From positions 1 through 64,000 of the forward strand of contig NZ_BCYR01000011.1 in NCBI RefSeq assembly GCF_001598295.1: a DNA stretch of 64,000 nucleotides. Reading direction: 5' to 3'. Position numbers and translations under genes: made by a program. The DNA comes from Klebsiella ornithinolytica NBRC 105727 = ATCC 31898. Its GTDB lineage: Bacteria; Pseudomonadota; Gammaproteobacteria; Enterobacterales; Enterobacteriaceae. The notes beneath the pieces were generated by a model. The model was given only the letters and a program-made list of their open reading frames with translations. It was not told where the DNA came from and searched no databases. Shown here one piece after another: positions 56,578 through 64,000 of the stretch. The number at the start of each line of letters is the position of its first letter. Positions within the stretch are counted from its first letter, which is position 1.

Positions 56578-57363
56578 TTATGCGGAAAAGTCGGCGGGCA
56601 ACGGCGCTTTCAGCCACTGCTGCGATAACGCGTTGAGGGTACCGTCTTTGATGCCTTGCTCAATCAGCGCATCCACTTTGGCTTTCAGCGCCGGTTCATT
56701 CTTTTTCAGACCAATCACGCACGGCGAATCTTTCAGCATAAAACTCGGTACCGGCGCTTTCGCCGGATTCTGGCGGGCGATCGCCGCTACCACCAGGTTC
56801 CCGGTCGCCACGTACTGTACCTGCCCGGAGAGATAAGCCGACAGCGTGGTGTTGTTGTCTTCGTAGCGTTTAATCTGCGCCTCTTTTGGCGCGATACCGG
56901 TCAGCACCATATCTTCCACCGCACCGCGGGTCACGCCGATGGTTTTCCCGCTCAGCGCCGCCGCCTCTTTGATCTCCGCCCCTTTCGGGCCAAACACGCC
57001 GAGGAAGAACGGCGCATAGGCGCGGCTGAAATCAATCACCTTCTCGCGCTCGGCATTCTTACCGAGGCTGGAGATCACCAGGTCAACTTTATCGGTTTGC
57101 AGATAAGGTACCCGGTTGGCGCTGGTGACCGGCACCAGCTGCAGCTTGAGCTTCATCTGACTGGCAAGGTAACGCGCCATATCGATGTCATAGCCCTGCG
57201 GCTGGAGATCGGTTCCCACCGAACCGAACGGCGGGAAATCCTGCGGTACCGCAATGCGAATCACGCCGCGCTTTTCAATATCCTGCAGCTGGTCGGCTTT
57301 TGCCGCTGTGATTTGCGTGAACAGACAAGCGGCCCCGGCCAGTGCGATCAGCAGTTTTTTCAT
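56578..57363 (-). CDS. hpxF: HpxF, periplasmic solute-binding protein
   Basis: Substrate-binding protein of the SBP_bac_3 family, 261 residues, signal peptide ending near KA (about residue 23). IEKRGVIRIAVPQDFPPFGSVG and GYDIDMARYLA are the family N-terminal signature. First gene of hpxFGHIJK; its promoter lies in the 213-base gap to hpxU, which also contains the ATGAAACAAAAG motif. Confidence 0.9.
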   Translation of the reverse strand: MKKLLIALAGAACLFTQITAAKADQLQDIEKRGVIRIAVPQDFPPFGSVGTDLQPQGYDIDMARYLASQMKLKLQLVPVTSANRVPYLQTDKVDLVISSLGKNAEREKVIDFSRAYAPFFLGVFGPKGAEIKEAAALSGKTIGVTRGAVEDMVLTGIAPKEAQIKRYEDNNTTLSAYLSGQVQYVATGNLVVAAIARQNPAKAPVPSFMLKDSPCVIGLKKNEPALKAKVDALIEQGIKDGTLNALSQQWLKAPLPADFSA

Positions 57364-57385
57364 GATGTTTACCCGTTACGTTAGT

Positions 57386-57397
57386 ATGAAACAAAAG
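57386..57397. promoter_or_regulatory. Candidate HpxU motif upstream of hpxF
   Basis: ATGAAACAAAAG, 23 bases upstream of the hpxF start. Its reverse complement CTTTTGTTTCAT occurs unchanged at 58430-58441 next to hpxU, so it is a candidate site of the RpiR-type regulator. Confidence 0.45.
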
Positions 57398-57576
57398 ATT
57401 CTTTAAATAAACTTCTGCAACTAATGTGCCAGATACAAAAAATGAGAGGGCCACGCCAGAAAGCGCAAAAAAAGAGAGAATAAACAGGATATAGCGGAAA
57501 GAAGTGGGAAAACGGAGCTCATTTCCCCACTATTTTATTGCACCACAAAAGAGCAAAGCACCAGTCTGAGGCCCCA

Positions 57577-58416
57577 TTATCGTTGCTCAAGCTCGTCCAG
57601 CTGCTGATAGAGGGTGGCTATATCGTGGATGCGCGGACGGCCTTTATCGAGAATTTCGTGTAAAAACGCATTCGCCAGCAGGTTGATCAAGCTGTTTACC
57701 GAGCTGTAGCTGTCATAGGCCGAGACGCTATCCAGGGGGGCGCACAGCTGCCAGCGGGACAGCGGAAACAGGCTGTATGCCTGCGGTTCGCAAATCAGCA
57801 GTACCGGAATACCGCGCAGCTGGAGCTGCTGCAACAGCGGGCGAATAATGCGCGGACGGCGGCGAAAAGCCATAACCACCACCAGATCGTCCGCCGTCAG
57901 ATCCACCAGCTCTTCGCTTAAACTCTGCCCCGGCTGCGGCAGCACCTGTACCTGCCCGCGCGCCTGCAGCAGCTGCTGGCGCAGGTGCAGCGCCACCGGC
58001 CAGGAGTTGCGCATTCCGATGATCGCAATGCGCCGGGCATCGACCATCCCGCTAATCGCATCGGCAAACTGCTGCGCGTCGAGCGCATTGACCCACTGCG
58101 TCAGATTCGCCATTTCCTGTTTATAGTGCCGCGCCAGCAGCGTGTTCCCCTGCACCGCATCGCGATGATCGGTCAGCGGCATTCCGCTCTGACGTAACGT
58201 GCGCAGCTCATCGCGCATATCCTTATATTTTTCGTAGCCCAGCCGCTTAAACAGACGGCTCACCGTGGCTTTTGACACCCCGCTCAGCTGCGCCAGCTCG
58301 GCGCTGTTATAGCTAATCAGGTCGTCGAAGTGATCGAAAATAAAATCCGCCACCCGCTGTTCCTGAGGCGACAATGAGGCATATTGCCCTTTCAAGCGTT
58401 CATCCAGTTGTTCCAT
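57577..58416 (-). CDS. hpxU: HpxU, RpiR-family repressor
   Basis: A 279-residue RpiR regulator: N-terminal helix-turn-helix (ELAQLSGVSKATVSRLFKRLGY) and SIS sugar-isomerase-like sensor domain (RRIAIIGMRNSW; DDLVVVMAFRRRPR). In K. pneumoniae HpxU is described as the repressor of the allantoate cluster. It sits between hpxF (same strand) and divergent hpxW, ideal for both. Confidence 0.9.
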   Translation of the reverse strand: MEQLDERLKGQYASLSPQEQRVADFIFDHFDDLISYNSAELAQLSGVSKATVSRLFKRLGYEKYKDMRDELRTLRQSGMPLTDHRDAVQGNTLLARHYKQEMANLTQWVNALDAQQFADAISGMVDARRIAIIGMRNSWPVALHLRQQLLQARGQVQVLPQPGQSLSEELVDLTADDLVVVMAFRRRPRIIRPLLQQLQLRGIPVLLICEPQAYSLFPLSRWQLCAPLDSVSAYDSYSSVNSLINLLANAFLHEILDKGRPRIHDIATLYQQLDELEQR

Positions 58417-58429
58417 ACGGCCTCTGTAA

Positions 58430-58441
58430 CTTTTGTTTCAT
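58430..58441. promoter_or_regulatory. Candidate HpxU motif between hpxU and hpxW
   Basis: CTTTTGTTTCAT, 14 bases upstream of hpxU. A shorter inverted copy ATGAAAC is at 58511-58517 within the same 165-base divergent region. Confidence 0.45.
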
Positions 58442-58581
58442 CAAACTATACATGATGTGAGCCCTTTCATAATGCATGCCAGTTTAAGAAAAAGGTCCGT
58501 CCCCTGACGAATGAAACTTTACGCGCAAAGTGGAACAGCTTTTGCAGCGTTGGCATCACGTTTGGATCATGAGGACAACCC

Positions 58582-60165
58582 ATGCAGAGTAATGTATCCG
58601 CCCACGGGATGGCGGTCGCCCCGCACCATCTGGCCAGCCAAAGCGCGGTTGCCGTGCTGCGCGAAGGCGGCAGCGCGATAGAAGCCATGGTCGCCGCGGC
58701 GGCCACCATTGCGGTGGTTTACCCACATATGAACGGCCTGGGCGGCGATGGCTTCTGGCTTATCGTCCCGCCGGAGGGCGAACCGATAGCCATTGACGCC
58801 AGCGGCGCGGCGGGGTCGCTGGCCACCCCGGAAGCCTACGCCGGGCTGGCGCAAATTCCGCACCGCGGGCCGCAAGCGGCGCTGACCGTCGCCGGGACCG
58901 TCAGCGGCTGGGATGAAGCGCTCAAGATCTCGCAGACGCTGACCGGAAAAGCGCTGCCGCTGGCGCGCCTGCTGGAGGATGCGATTCGCTATGCCGCTGA
59001 CGGCACGCCGGTGACGGCGTCCCAGTCCAGCGCCAGCGCCGGAAAACTCGCCGAACTCCGCGACCTGCCGGGGTTCGCCGAGACCTTTCTGGTCAACGGC
59101 CAACCGCCGGTCGCCGGCAGTCGGTTTCGCCAGCCCGCGCTGGCATCAACGCTTAAGCAGCTGGTCGACGATGGCCTCGACAGTTTTTATCGCGGCCCGC
59201 TGGCCCGCCGTCTGGCTGCGGGGATGGCGGCCTGCGGCCTGCCCGTCACCCTTGCAGACCTCCAGCAGCATCGCGCCCGTCGCCCTGCGCCGCTGAAGCT
59301 TCAGCACCAGCACGGCGAATTGTGGAATCTGGCGCCGCCCACGCAGGGACTGGTCTCGCTGGCGATCCTCGGGATTACCGACCGGCTGGCGATGCACGAT
59401 GCCGATGACGCGCAGACCGTGCACCGTATCGTCGAGGCCACCAAGCAGGCTTTTGGCCTGCGCGATGCCCACATTACCGACCCCCGTCATCTCGACGTGG
59501 ATATTCAAAGCCTGCTCGACCCGCAGGCGCTCCAGCAGCTGGCCGAAAACATCGACGATCGGCAGGCCGCCCCCTGGGGAGCGGGAAAAGGCCCCGGCGA
59601 CACCGTCTGGATGGGGGTGATAGACAGCAGCGGGCTGGCGGTCTCCTTTATTCAAAGTCTTTATCATGAATTTGGCAGCGGTGTCGTCCTGCCGGATAGC
59701 GGGATCGTCTGGCAAAACCGCGGCGCCTCGTTCAGTCTCGACCCCGCGCATCTGCTGGCGCTGGCGCCAGGCAAACAGCCGTTTCATACCCTCAACCCCG
59801 CCGCCGCGCGCCTTAACGATGGCCGGGTGATGGTATATGGGTCAATGGGTGGGGATGGCCAACCGCAAACTCAGGCGGCCATTTTCACCCGCTACATTCT
59901 GCAGGGCATCCCGCTGCAGGAGAGTATTTCGCGCCCGCGCTGGCTGCTGGGCCGGACCTGGGGACAAACCTCAGATTCACTGAAGCTGGAAGGTCGCTTC
60001 CCGCCGGATAGCATCGCCCGTCTACGGGCGCTGGGTCATGACGTGGAGGTGCTGGCCGATTATAGCGAAGCCATGGGCCACGCCGGCGCCATCGTCCGCC
60101 ATCCCAACGGCCTGTTTGAAGGGGCCTCCGATCCACGCAGCAACGGCTCCGCCGCCGGTTATTAG
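58582..60165 (+). CDS. hpxW: HpxW, oxamate amidohydrolase proenzyme
   Basis: Gamma-glutamyltranspeptidase-fold Ntn hydrolase, 527 residues, no signal peptide, so cytoplasmic. Self-cleavage should expose Thr341 in GPGDTVWMGVID. The product assigned in Klebsiella turns oxamate to oxalate and ammonia at the end of oxalurate use. GAGGACAACCC lies before the ATG. First gene of hpxWXYZ. Confidence 0.9.
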   Translation: MQSNVSAHGMAVAPHHLASQSAVAVLREGGSAIEAMVAAAATIAVVYPHMNGLGGDGFWLIVPPEGEPIAIDASGAAGSLATPEAYAGLAQIPHRGPQAALTVAGTVSGWDEALKISQTLTGKALPLARLLEDAIRYAADGTPVTASQSSASAGKLAELRDLPGFAETFLVNGQPPVAGSRFRQPALASTLKQLVDDGLDSFYRGPLARRLAAGMAACGLPVTLADLQQHRARRPAPLKLQHQHGELWNLAPPTQGLVSLAILGITDRLAMHDADDAQTVHRIVEATKQAFGLRDAHITDPRHLDVDIQSLLDPQALQQLAENIDDRQAAPWGAGKGPGDTVWMGVIDSSGLAVSFIQSLYHEFGSGVVLPDSGIVWQNRGASFSLDPAHLLALAPGKQPFHTLNPAAARLNDGRVMVYGSMGGDGQPQTQAAIFTRYILQGIPLQESISRPRWLLGRTWGQTSDSLKLEGRFPPDSIARLRALGHDVEVLADYSEAMGHAGAIVRHPNGLFEGASDPRSNGSAAGY

Positions 60166-60174
60166 GAGACCAAC

Positions 60175-60363
60175 ATGACGCATAGCGTAAACGACTGGCG
60201 CGCTTATCTGGCGCAAATGGAACACCTGCTGGCGCTGGAACTGGACGACACCCGCCGCGGCGAGCTTCAGCTACAGTTCGCCCGCATTGCCGCCATGGCT
60301 GAGCCGCTGATGGCCTTTCCCCTCGATGAACGCCTGGAGATTGCCGGAGTGTACAAAGCATGA
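60175..60363 (+). CDS. hpxX: HpxX, small oxalurate-catabolism protein
   Basis: A 62-residue protein resembling the GatC/DUF4089 helper of amidases, probably partnering HpxY. TTAGGAGACCAAC precedes the ATG; its stop overlaps the hpxY ATG. Confidence 0.88.
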   Translation: MTHSVNDWRAYLAQMEHLLALELDDTRRGELQLQFARIAAMAEPLMAFPLDERLEIAGVYKA

Positions 60364-61757
60364 CGCTGACTGAGATGACGATTGCTGATATTCAACGCGC
60401 GCTGGCCGAGGGTGAGCTGAGCGCCAGAGAAATTGCCCGCCGCACCCTGGACGACATGGCGCAGGTTAACCCGCAGATTAATGCCTGGACGCAGATCACC
60501 GAACGCCGGATGCTCGCCGAAGCCGACCAGATTGATGCGCTGCGTCGAACCCGTCAGCCGTTACCGGCGCTGGCGGGGGTCCCCTACGCGGTAAAAAATC
60601 TGTTCGACGTTGCCGGGGAAACCACCCTCGCCGGCGCACAGCTGTTCAGCGACCGCCCGCCTGCCGTCAATGACGGCTGGGCGGTACGGCAGATCTGCGC
60701 GGCTGGCGGCCTGCTTAGCGGAATGGTCAATATGGATGCCTACGCCTACGGGTTCACCACCGAAAACAGCCACTATGGCGCCACCCATAATCCGCACGAT
60801 CTGCAGCGTATTGCCGGCGGCTCTTCCGGCGGTTCGGCAGCGGCGGTTGCCGCCGGGCTGGTTCACTTCTCTCTGGGAAGCGATACCAACGGCTCAATCC
60901 GCGTCCCGGCCTCCCTGTGCGGCATTTTTGGTCTGAAACCGACGTTTGGCCGCCTGTCGCGTGCGGGCAGCCATCCGTTCGTCGCCAGCCTCGATCACAT
61001 TGGCCCGTTTGCCCGCTGCGTCGACGATCTGGCGGCGGTGTACGATGCCTTACAGGGGCACGACCCCGATGATGATGCCCAGGCGGACGAAGCCGTTGCC
61101 CCCACTCGCCAGCGGCTGGAACGCGGGGCGGAGGATCTGCGCTGCGGAGTGCTGGGCGGCTATTTCAGCGACTGGTGCGATAGCGACGCCCGTGCCGCCG
61201 TGGCACGCGTGGCGCAGGCCCTTGAGGCCCGCGAAGAGCATGTTTTCCCCGAGGCGGAGCTTGCCCGTTCGGCGGCGTTTATCATCAGCGCCTCCGAAGG
61301 GGGCAATCACTATCTGCCGGCGCTGCGGCGTGAACCGGCTCGCTTTGAACCGAACTCGCGGGAGCGTCTGCTGGCCGGGGCGATGATTCCTTCGGCCTGG
61401 TATCTTCAGGCGCAGCGTTTTCGGCGCCATGCCCGGGAGGCGATAAAATCGCTGTTTCACCACGTCGATGTACTCATCGCCCCGGCGACGCCGTGCAGCG
61501 CCACCCTTATCGGCCAACCGACGATGACGATCAACGGCGAGATGCTGCCCGTTCGCGCCAGTATGGGCATGCTCACTCAGCCCATCTCGTTCCTTGGCCT
61601 GCCGGTGGTGACGGTCCCGTTGCGCACCGCGTCCAACCGCCCCATTGGCGTGCAGCTGATTGCCGCGCCGTTTAATGAACTGGCCTGTCTGCGCGCCGCG
61701 CGCGCGCTGGAACACGCGGGCATCAGCGAGGCCCGCCCTGCGGAGAGAGCACGATGA
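60360..61757 (+). CDS. hpxY: HpxY, AtzE-family amidase
   Basis: Amidase-signature hydrolase, 465 residues. The Ser-cisSer-Lys triad is visible: Lys in YAVKNLFDVAG and the Ser pair in AGGSSGGSAAAVAAGL. Likely acts on oxalurate, splitting it toward oxamate. ATGA overlaps on both sides join it to hpxX and hpxZ. Confidence 0.92.
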   Translation: MTLTEMTIADIQRALAEGELSAREIARRTLDDMAQVNPQINAWTQITERRMLAEADQIDALRRTRQPLPALAGVPYAVKNLFDVAGETTLAGAQLFSDRPPAVNDGWAVRQICAAGGLLSGMVNMDAYAYGFTTENSHYGATHNPHDLQRIAGGSSGGSAAAVAAGLVHFSLGSDTNGSIRVPASLCGIFGLKPTFGRLSRAGSHPFVASLDHIGPFARCVDDLAAVYDALQGHDPDDDAQADEAVAPTRQRLERGAEDLRCGVLGGYFSDWCDSDARAAVARVAQALEAREEHVFPEAELARSAAFIISASEGGNHYLPALRREPARFEPNSRERLLAGAMIPSAWYLQAQRFRRHAREAIKSLFHHVDVLIAPATPCSATLIGQPTMTINGEMLPVRASMGMLTQPISFLGLPVVTVPLRTASNRPIGVQLIAAPFNELACLRAARALEHAGISEARPAERAR

Positions 61758-62140
61758 TCAATCAGGATAATATTAACCGGCCGCGCGTTCTGGCCGAGGT
61801 AACGGCCGCCTTTTACCGCTACGAAGAGGCGCTGGTCAGCAACGACATTGCGGTGCTGGATGAGCTCTTCTGGCACGATAAACGGACGGTGCGCCTGGGC
61901 GCCGGCGAGAACCTCTACGGTATCGATGAAATTCGCGCCTTTCGCGCCGCCCGTCCGGCGGCGGGATTACAGCGCGAATTACGCCACACCGAGATCGTCA
62001 CCTTCGGCGAGGATTACGCGGTGTGCAGCACCGAGTTTACCCGCGCCGGCAGCGATCGCATCGGCCGCCAGCAGCAAACCTGGGTCCGCTTTCCTTTTGG
62101 CTGGCGGATTGTTGCCGCGCAGGTCAGCCTGATGAGCTAG
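61754..62140 (+). CDS. hpxZ: HpxZ, oxalurate-catabolism protein
   Basis: A 128-residue SnoaL/NTF2-like protein (DUF3225): RYEEALVSNDIAVLDELFWHD. Role not established; it may form part of the HpxXY amidase complex. Last gene of hpxWXYZ. Confidence 0.9.
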   Translation: MINQDNINRPRVLAEVTAAFYRYEEALVSNDIAVLDELFWHDKRTVRLGAGENLYGIDEIRAFRAARPAAGLQRELRHTEIVTFGEDYAVCSTEFTRAGSDRIGRQQQTWVRFPFGWRIVAAQVSLMS

Positions 62141-62160
62141 CCCGGCGCTGAGCCGGGCTA
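62138..62160. terminator. Hairpin between converging hpxZ and hpxB
   Basis: TAGCCCGG (62138-62145) pairs with CCGGGCTA (62153-62160). No T run follows. It overlaps the hpxZ stop and fills most of the 34-base gap to hpxB. Confidence 0.45.
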
Positions 62161-62174
62161 CCCGGGAACGACAG

Positions 62175-63107
62175 CTATTCCCGGTACGGATGGACTTCGC
62201 GCCAGTGCGTGGCGATCTGCTGGCGCGTACAGACCCACACCCGCTCGTGCTGCTGGACATAATCGAGGAAACGCTGCAGGGCGCGGAAGCGCCCCGGCCG
62301 GCCAAGCAGGCGACAGTGCATACCGATAGACATCATCTTCGGCGCATCTTCCCCTTCTTCATACAGCACATCAAAACTATCTTTAAGGTAGGTATAAAAC
62401 TGCTCAGCGGTATTGAACCCCTGCGCGGTGGCAAAGCGCATGTCGTTGGCGTCGAGGGTATAGGGGACGATCAGATGCGGCTTGCGCGAACCGTCGCCGC
62501 ACGGCACCTCGGTCCAGAAAGGTAAATCATCGCCATAGTAGTCGCTGTCATACTCGAAACCGCCGTGTTCCACCACCAGCCGCCGCGTATTGGGACTGTC
62601 CCGCCCGGTGTACCAGCCGGTTGGCGGCTTGCCGAACAGGTCGGTTAAGACGTGCACTGCCTTGTGCAGATGCTCGCGCTCCATGTCGCTATCCATATGC
62701 TGATAGTGGATCCAACGCCAGCCGTGGCTAACCACGTCGTAGTCGGCGGCTTTAATCGCCGCGACGATATCGGGGTGACGCGCGAGGGCCATCGCCACGC
62801 CGAACACCGTCAGCGGCAGCCCGCGCCGGCTGAACTCCTGATGAATGCGCCAGAACCCGGCGCGGCTGCCGTACTCATACAGCGAGTCCATCGACATGTG
62901 CCGGTCCGGGTAGCTGGCGGCGCCGATAATATCGGAGAGAAACTGCTCGGAACCGGCGTCGCCATGCAGAACATGGTTTTCCGCCCCCTCTTCATAATTG
63001 AGGACAAACTGCACGGCAATGCGCGCCTGGTTCGGCCACTGCGCGTGCGGCGGTTGACCGGCGTATCCTCGCAGGTCGCGAGGGTAATTCTGTGCTGCTG
63101 ACGTCAT
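62175..63107 (-). CDS. hpxB: HpxB, allantoinase (PuuE/polysaccharide-deacetylase type)
   Basis: A 310-residue member of the NodB/deacetylase superfamily with allantoinase function (allantoin to allantoate), not related to the metal amidohydrolase AllB. GYDVVSHGWRWIHYQHM-type core, WYTGRDSPNTRR and MMSIGMHCRLLGRPGR are typical. GGGGTGGGAG lies before the ATG. It is the third gene of hpxSAB. Confidence 0.92.
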   Translation of the reverse strand: MTSAAQNYPRDLRGYAGQPPHAQWPNQARIAVQFVLNYEEGAENHVLHGDAGSEQFLSDIIGAASYPDRHMSMDSLYEYGSRAGFWRIHQEFSRRGLPLTVFGVAMALARHPDIVAAIKAADYDVVSHGWRWIHYQHMDSDMEREHLHKAVHVLTDLFGKPPTGWYTGRDSPNTRRLVVEHGGFEYDSDYYGDDLPFWTEVPCGDGSRKPHLIVPYTLDANDMRFATAQGFNTAEQFYTYLKDSFDVLYEEGEDAPKMMSIGMHCRLLGRPGRFRALQRFLDYVQQHERVWVCTRQQIATHWREVHPYRE

Positions 63108-63117
63108 CTCCCACCCC

Positions 63118-63867
63118 TTAAATTGAAAATGTATTGAATGCCTGAAATTTACCGCTCAGGGTTTTGGCTTCCGGGAACGCCAGGTCCCCGCGTTTGCTGG
63201 TCGACAGCCCCAGCGCCACCAGCGACTCCACCATTTTTACCGCTGCGCTGACGCCATCAATGACCGGCGCCTGCAGTTCGCGGGTCAGCTCCTGGGCCAG
63301 GGTCGCCATTCCGCCGCAGCCCAGCACGATGGCGCCACAGCCATCCTCTTTTAATGCCTGGATACAGCGCGCGCGCACCTTCTCCTGCGCCACGCCGCTG
63401 CCGTCTTCCAGCGCCAGCACCGGCAGATCGATGGCGTGTAGCCCGGAACAGTGGTCGTAAAAGCCATACTGGTGCAGCAGATGGCGGGCGATGATCAGCG
63501 TACGCGGCAGCGTGGTCACAATGGAAAAGCGCGTGGCTACCAGCGTGGCCATATGCATCGCCGCTTCGGCAATGCCGATCACCGGCCCCTGCGCCAGTTC
63601 GCGGGCCGCCAGCAATCCCGGATCGCCGAAACAGGCGATGACGTGGCCCGAAACGCCCTGCTGGCGGCCGGCCTGAATCTGCTCCAGCACGCCGACGGCG
63701 GCGATGGCTTCATCAAAATGGCCTTCAATGGACGGCACCCCTTCCCGTGAAGAGACCGCCATAATCTCGGTCCCCGGCGCCGCCGCCATGCGGGCGGCGG
63801 TCGCGATGGTGTCGGTCATCCCGGCGTTGGTGTTGGGATTAATCACTTGTATACAAATAGCGGCCAT
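63118..63867 (-). CDS. hpxA: HpxA, allantoin/hydantoin racemase
   Basis: Asp/Glu/hydantoin racemase family, 249 residues, interconverting allantoin stereoisomers for HpxB. Two catalytic Cys of the family appear in IACFGDPGL and VLGCGGMA. ATG at 63867 is preferred over 63870 by spacing to AAGGAG; it overlaps the hpxS stop. Confidence 0.9.
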   Translation of the reverse strand: MAAICIQVINPNTNAGMTDTIATAARMAAAPGTEIMAVSSREGVPSIEGHFDEAIAAVGVLEQIQAGRQQGVSGHVIACFGDPGLLAARELAQGPVIGIAEAAMHMATLVATRFSIVTTLPRTLIIARHLLHQYGFYDHCSGLHAIDLPVLALEDGSGVAQEKVRARCIQALKEDGCGAIVLGCGGMATLAQELTRELQAPVIDGVSAAVKMVESLVALGLSTSKRGDLAFPEAKTLSGKFQAFNTFSI

Positions 63868-64000
63868 CATGACTCCTTGTCGCCGGCAAAGAGCCGGGCA
63901 AAATCAGGCAGGCATTCACCAGCCCGCTCAAAGCAGAGGCTGGCAACAATATGTTCAAAATGGTGCGTTAACGCCGCGCTGAGGGGCGGCAGCGCTTTTT
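63867..64000 (-). CDS. hpxS: HpxS, GntR-family regulator (3' end only)
   Basis: The last 43 codons of a leftward gene whose TGA overlaps the hpxA start (ATGA type). The tail reads LPPLSAALTHHFEHIVASL and on to DKES. By position it is hpxS, first gene of the K. pneumoniae hpxSAB operon, a GntR regulator responding to allantoin; the visible part alone does not prove the family. Confidence 0.6.
   Translation of the reverse strand, partial: KALPPLSAALTHHFEHIVASLCFERAGECLPDFARLFAGDKES

Noticed and set aside
58549-58564. Sigma-54 promoter before hpxW (TTGGCATCACGTTTGG)
   Set aside because: The -12 element has GG instead of GC, and transcription would start only about six bases before the ATG, leaving no ribosome site.

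Overview
The window looks like chromosomal DNA of Klebsiella or the close relative Raoultella (Enterobacteriaceae). Three things support this: protein lengths and sequences nearly match E. coli K-12 (PutA 1320 aa, PutP 502, RutE 196, WrbA 198, PuuC 495, PflD 765), local gene orders are collinear with E. coli, and the right end carries the hpx purine-nitrogen genes first described in Klebsiella. Species was not resolved. No complete tRNA, rRNA, insertion sequence, prophage or CRISPR array was seen.

Layout. Bases 1-70 hold the last 18 bases of a tRNA-Ser followed by a terminator, which looks like an attachment-site duplicate at the edge of an integrated element lying to the left. 178-3239 is a FecA-like TonB-dependent receptor next to a decayed periplasmic iron-siderophore binding protein. 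3499-4740 is an MFS transporter. 4801-27092 follows the E. coli order phoH, efeBOU, putP, putA, rutR, rutABCDEFG, ymdF, wrbA, yccJ, agp, with a NupC-family transporter, a DUF3574 lipoprotein and a LprI-like protein interspersed. 27249-29829 holds two consecutive HxlR regulator plus short-chain dehydrogenase modules with visible palindromic operators. 29847-30441 carries small secreted and membrane proteins. 30542-38276 is the putrescine cluster puuP, puuA, puuDRCB, without puuE. 38417-40535 is a dmlR/dmlA pair. 40571-48433 is the frw/pfl locus (ptsA, frwCB, pflD, pflC, frwD). It is followed by a 103-base tandem REP-like array, a divergent PhyH dioxygenase/AraC pair and a diguanylate cyclase. 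52013-64000 is a contiguous purine-degradation region: hpxFGHIJK with hpxU, hpxWXYZ, and hpxBA with the 3' end of hpxS.

How it fits together. Most of the window scavenges nitrogen from reduced N-compounds: proline (put), uracil and thymine (rut), putrescine (puu), and allantoin, allantoate, oxalurate and oxamate (hpx). A second theme is iron uptake (FecA-like receptor, EfeUOB), with Fur-box-like sequences upstream of both. A third is anaerobic sugar-alcohol use: the frw PTS with a glycyl-radical enzyme and its activase, which in E. coli have been linked to 1,5-anhydromannitol-6-phosphate cleavage.

I found no clearly new multi-gene system. The least explained parts are the PhyH/AraC pair, the twin HxlR-SDR modules, the shared motif in the hpxF and hpxU/hpxW control regions, and the tRNA-Ser fragment at the left edge.
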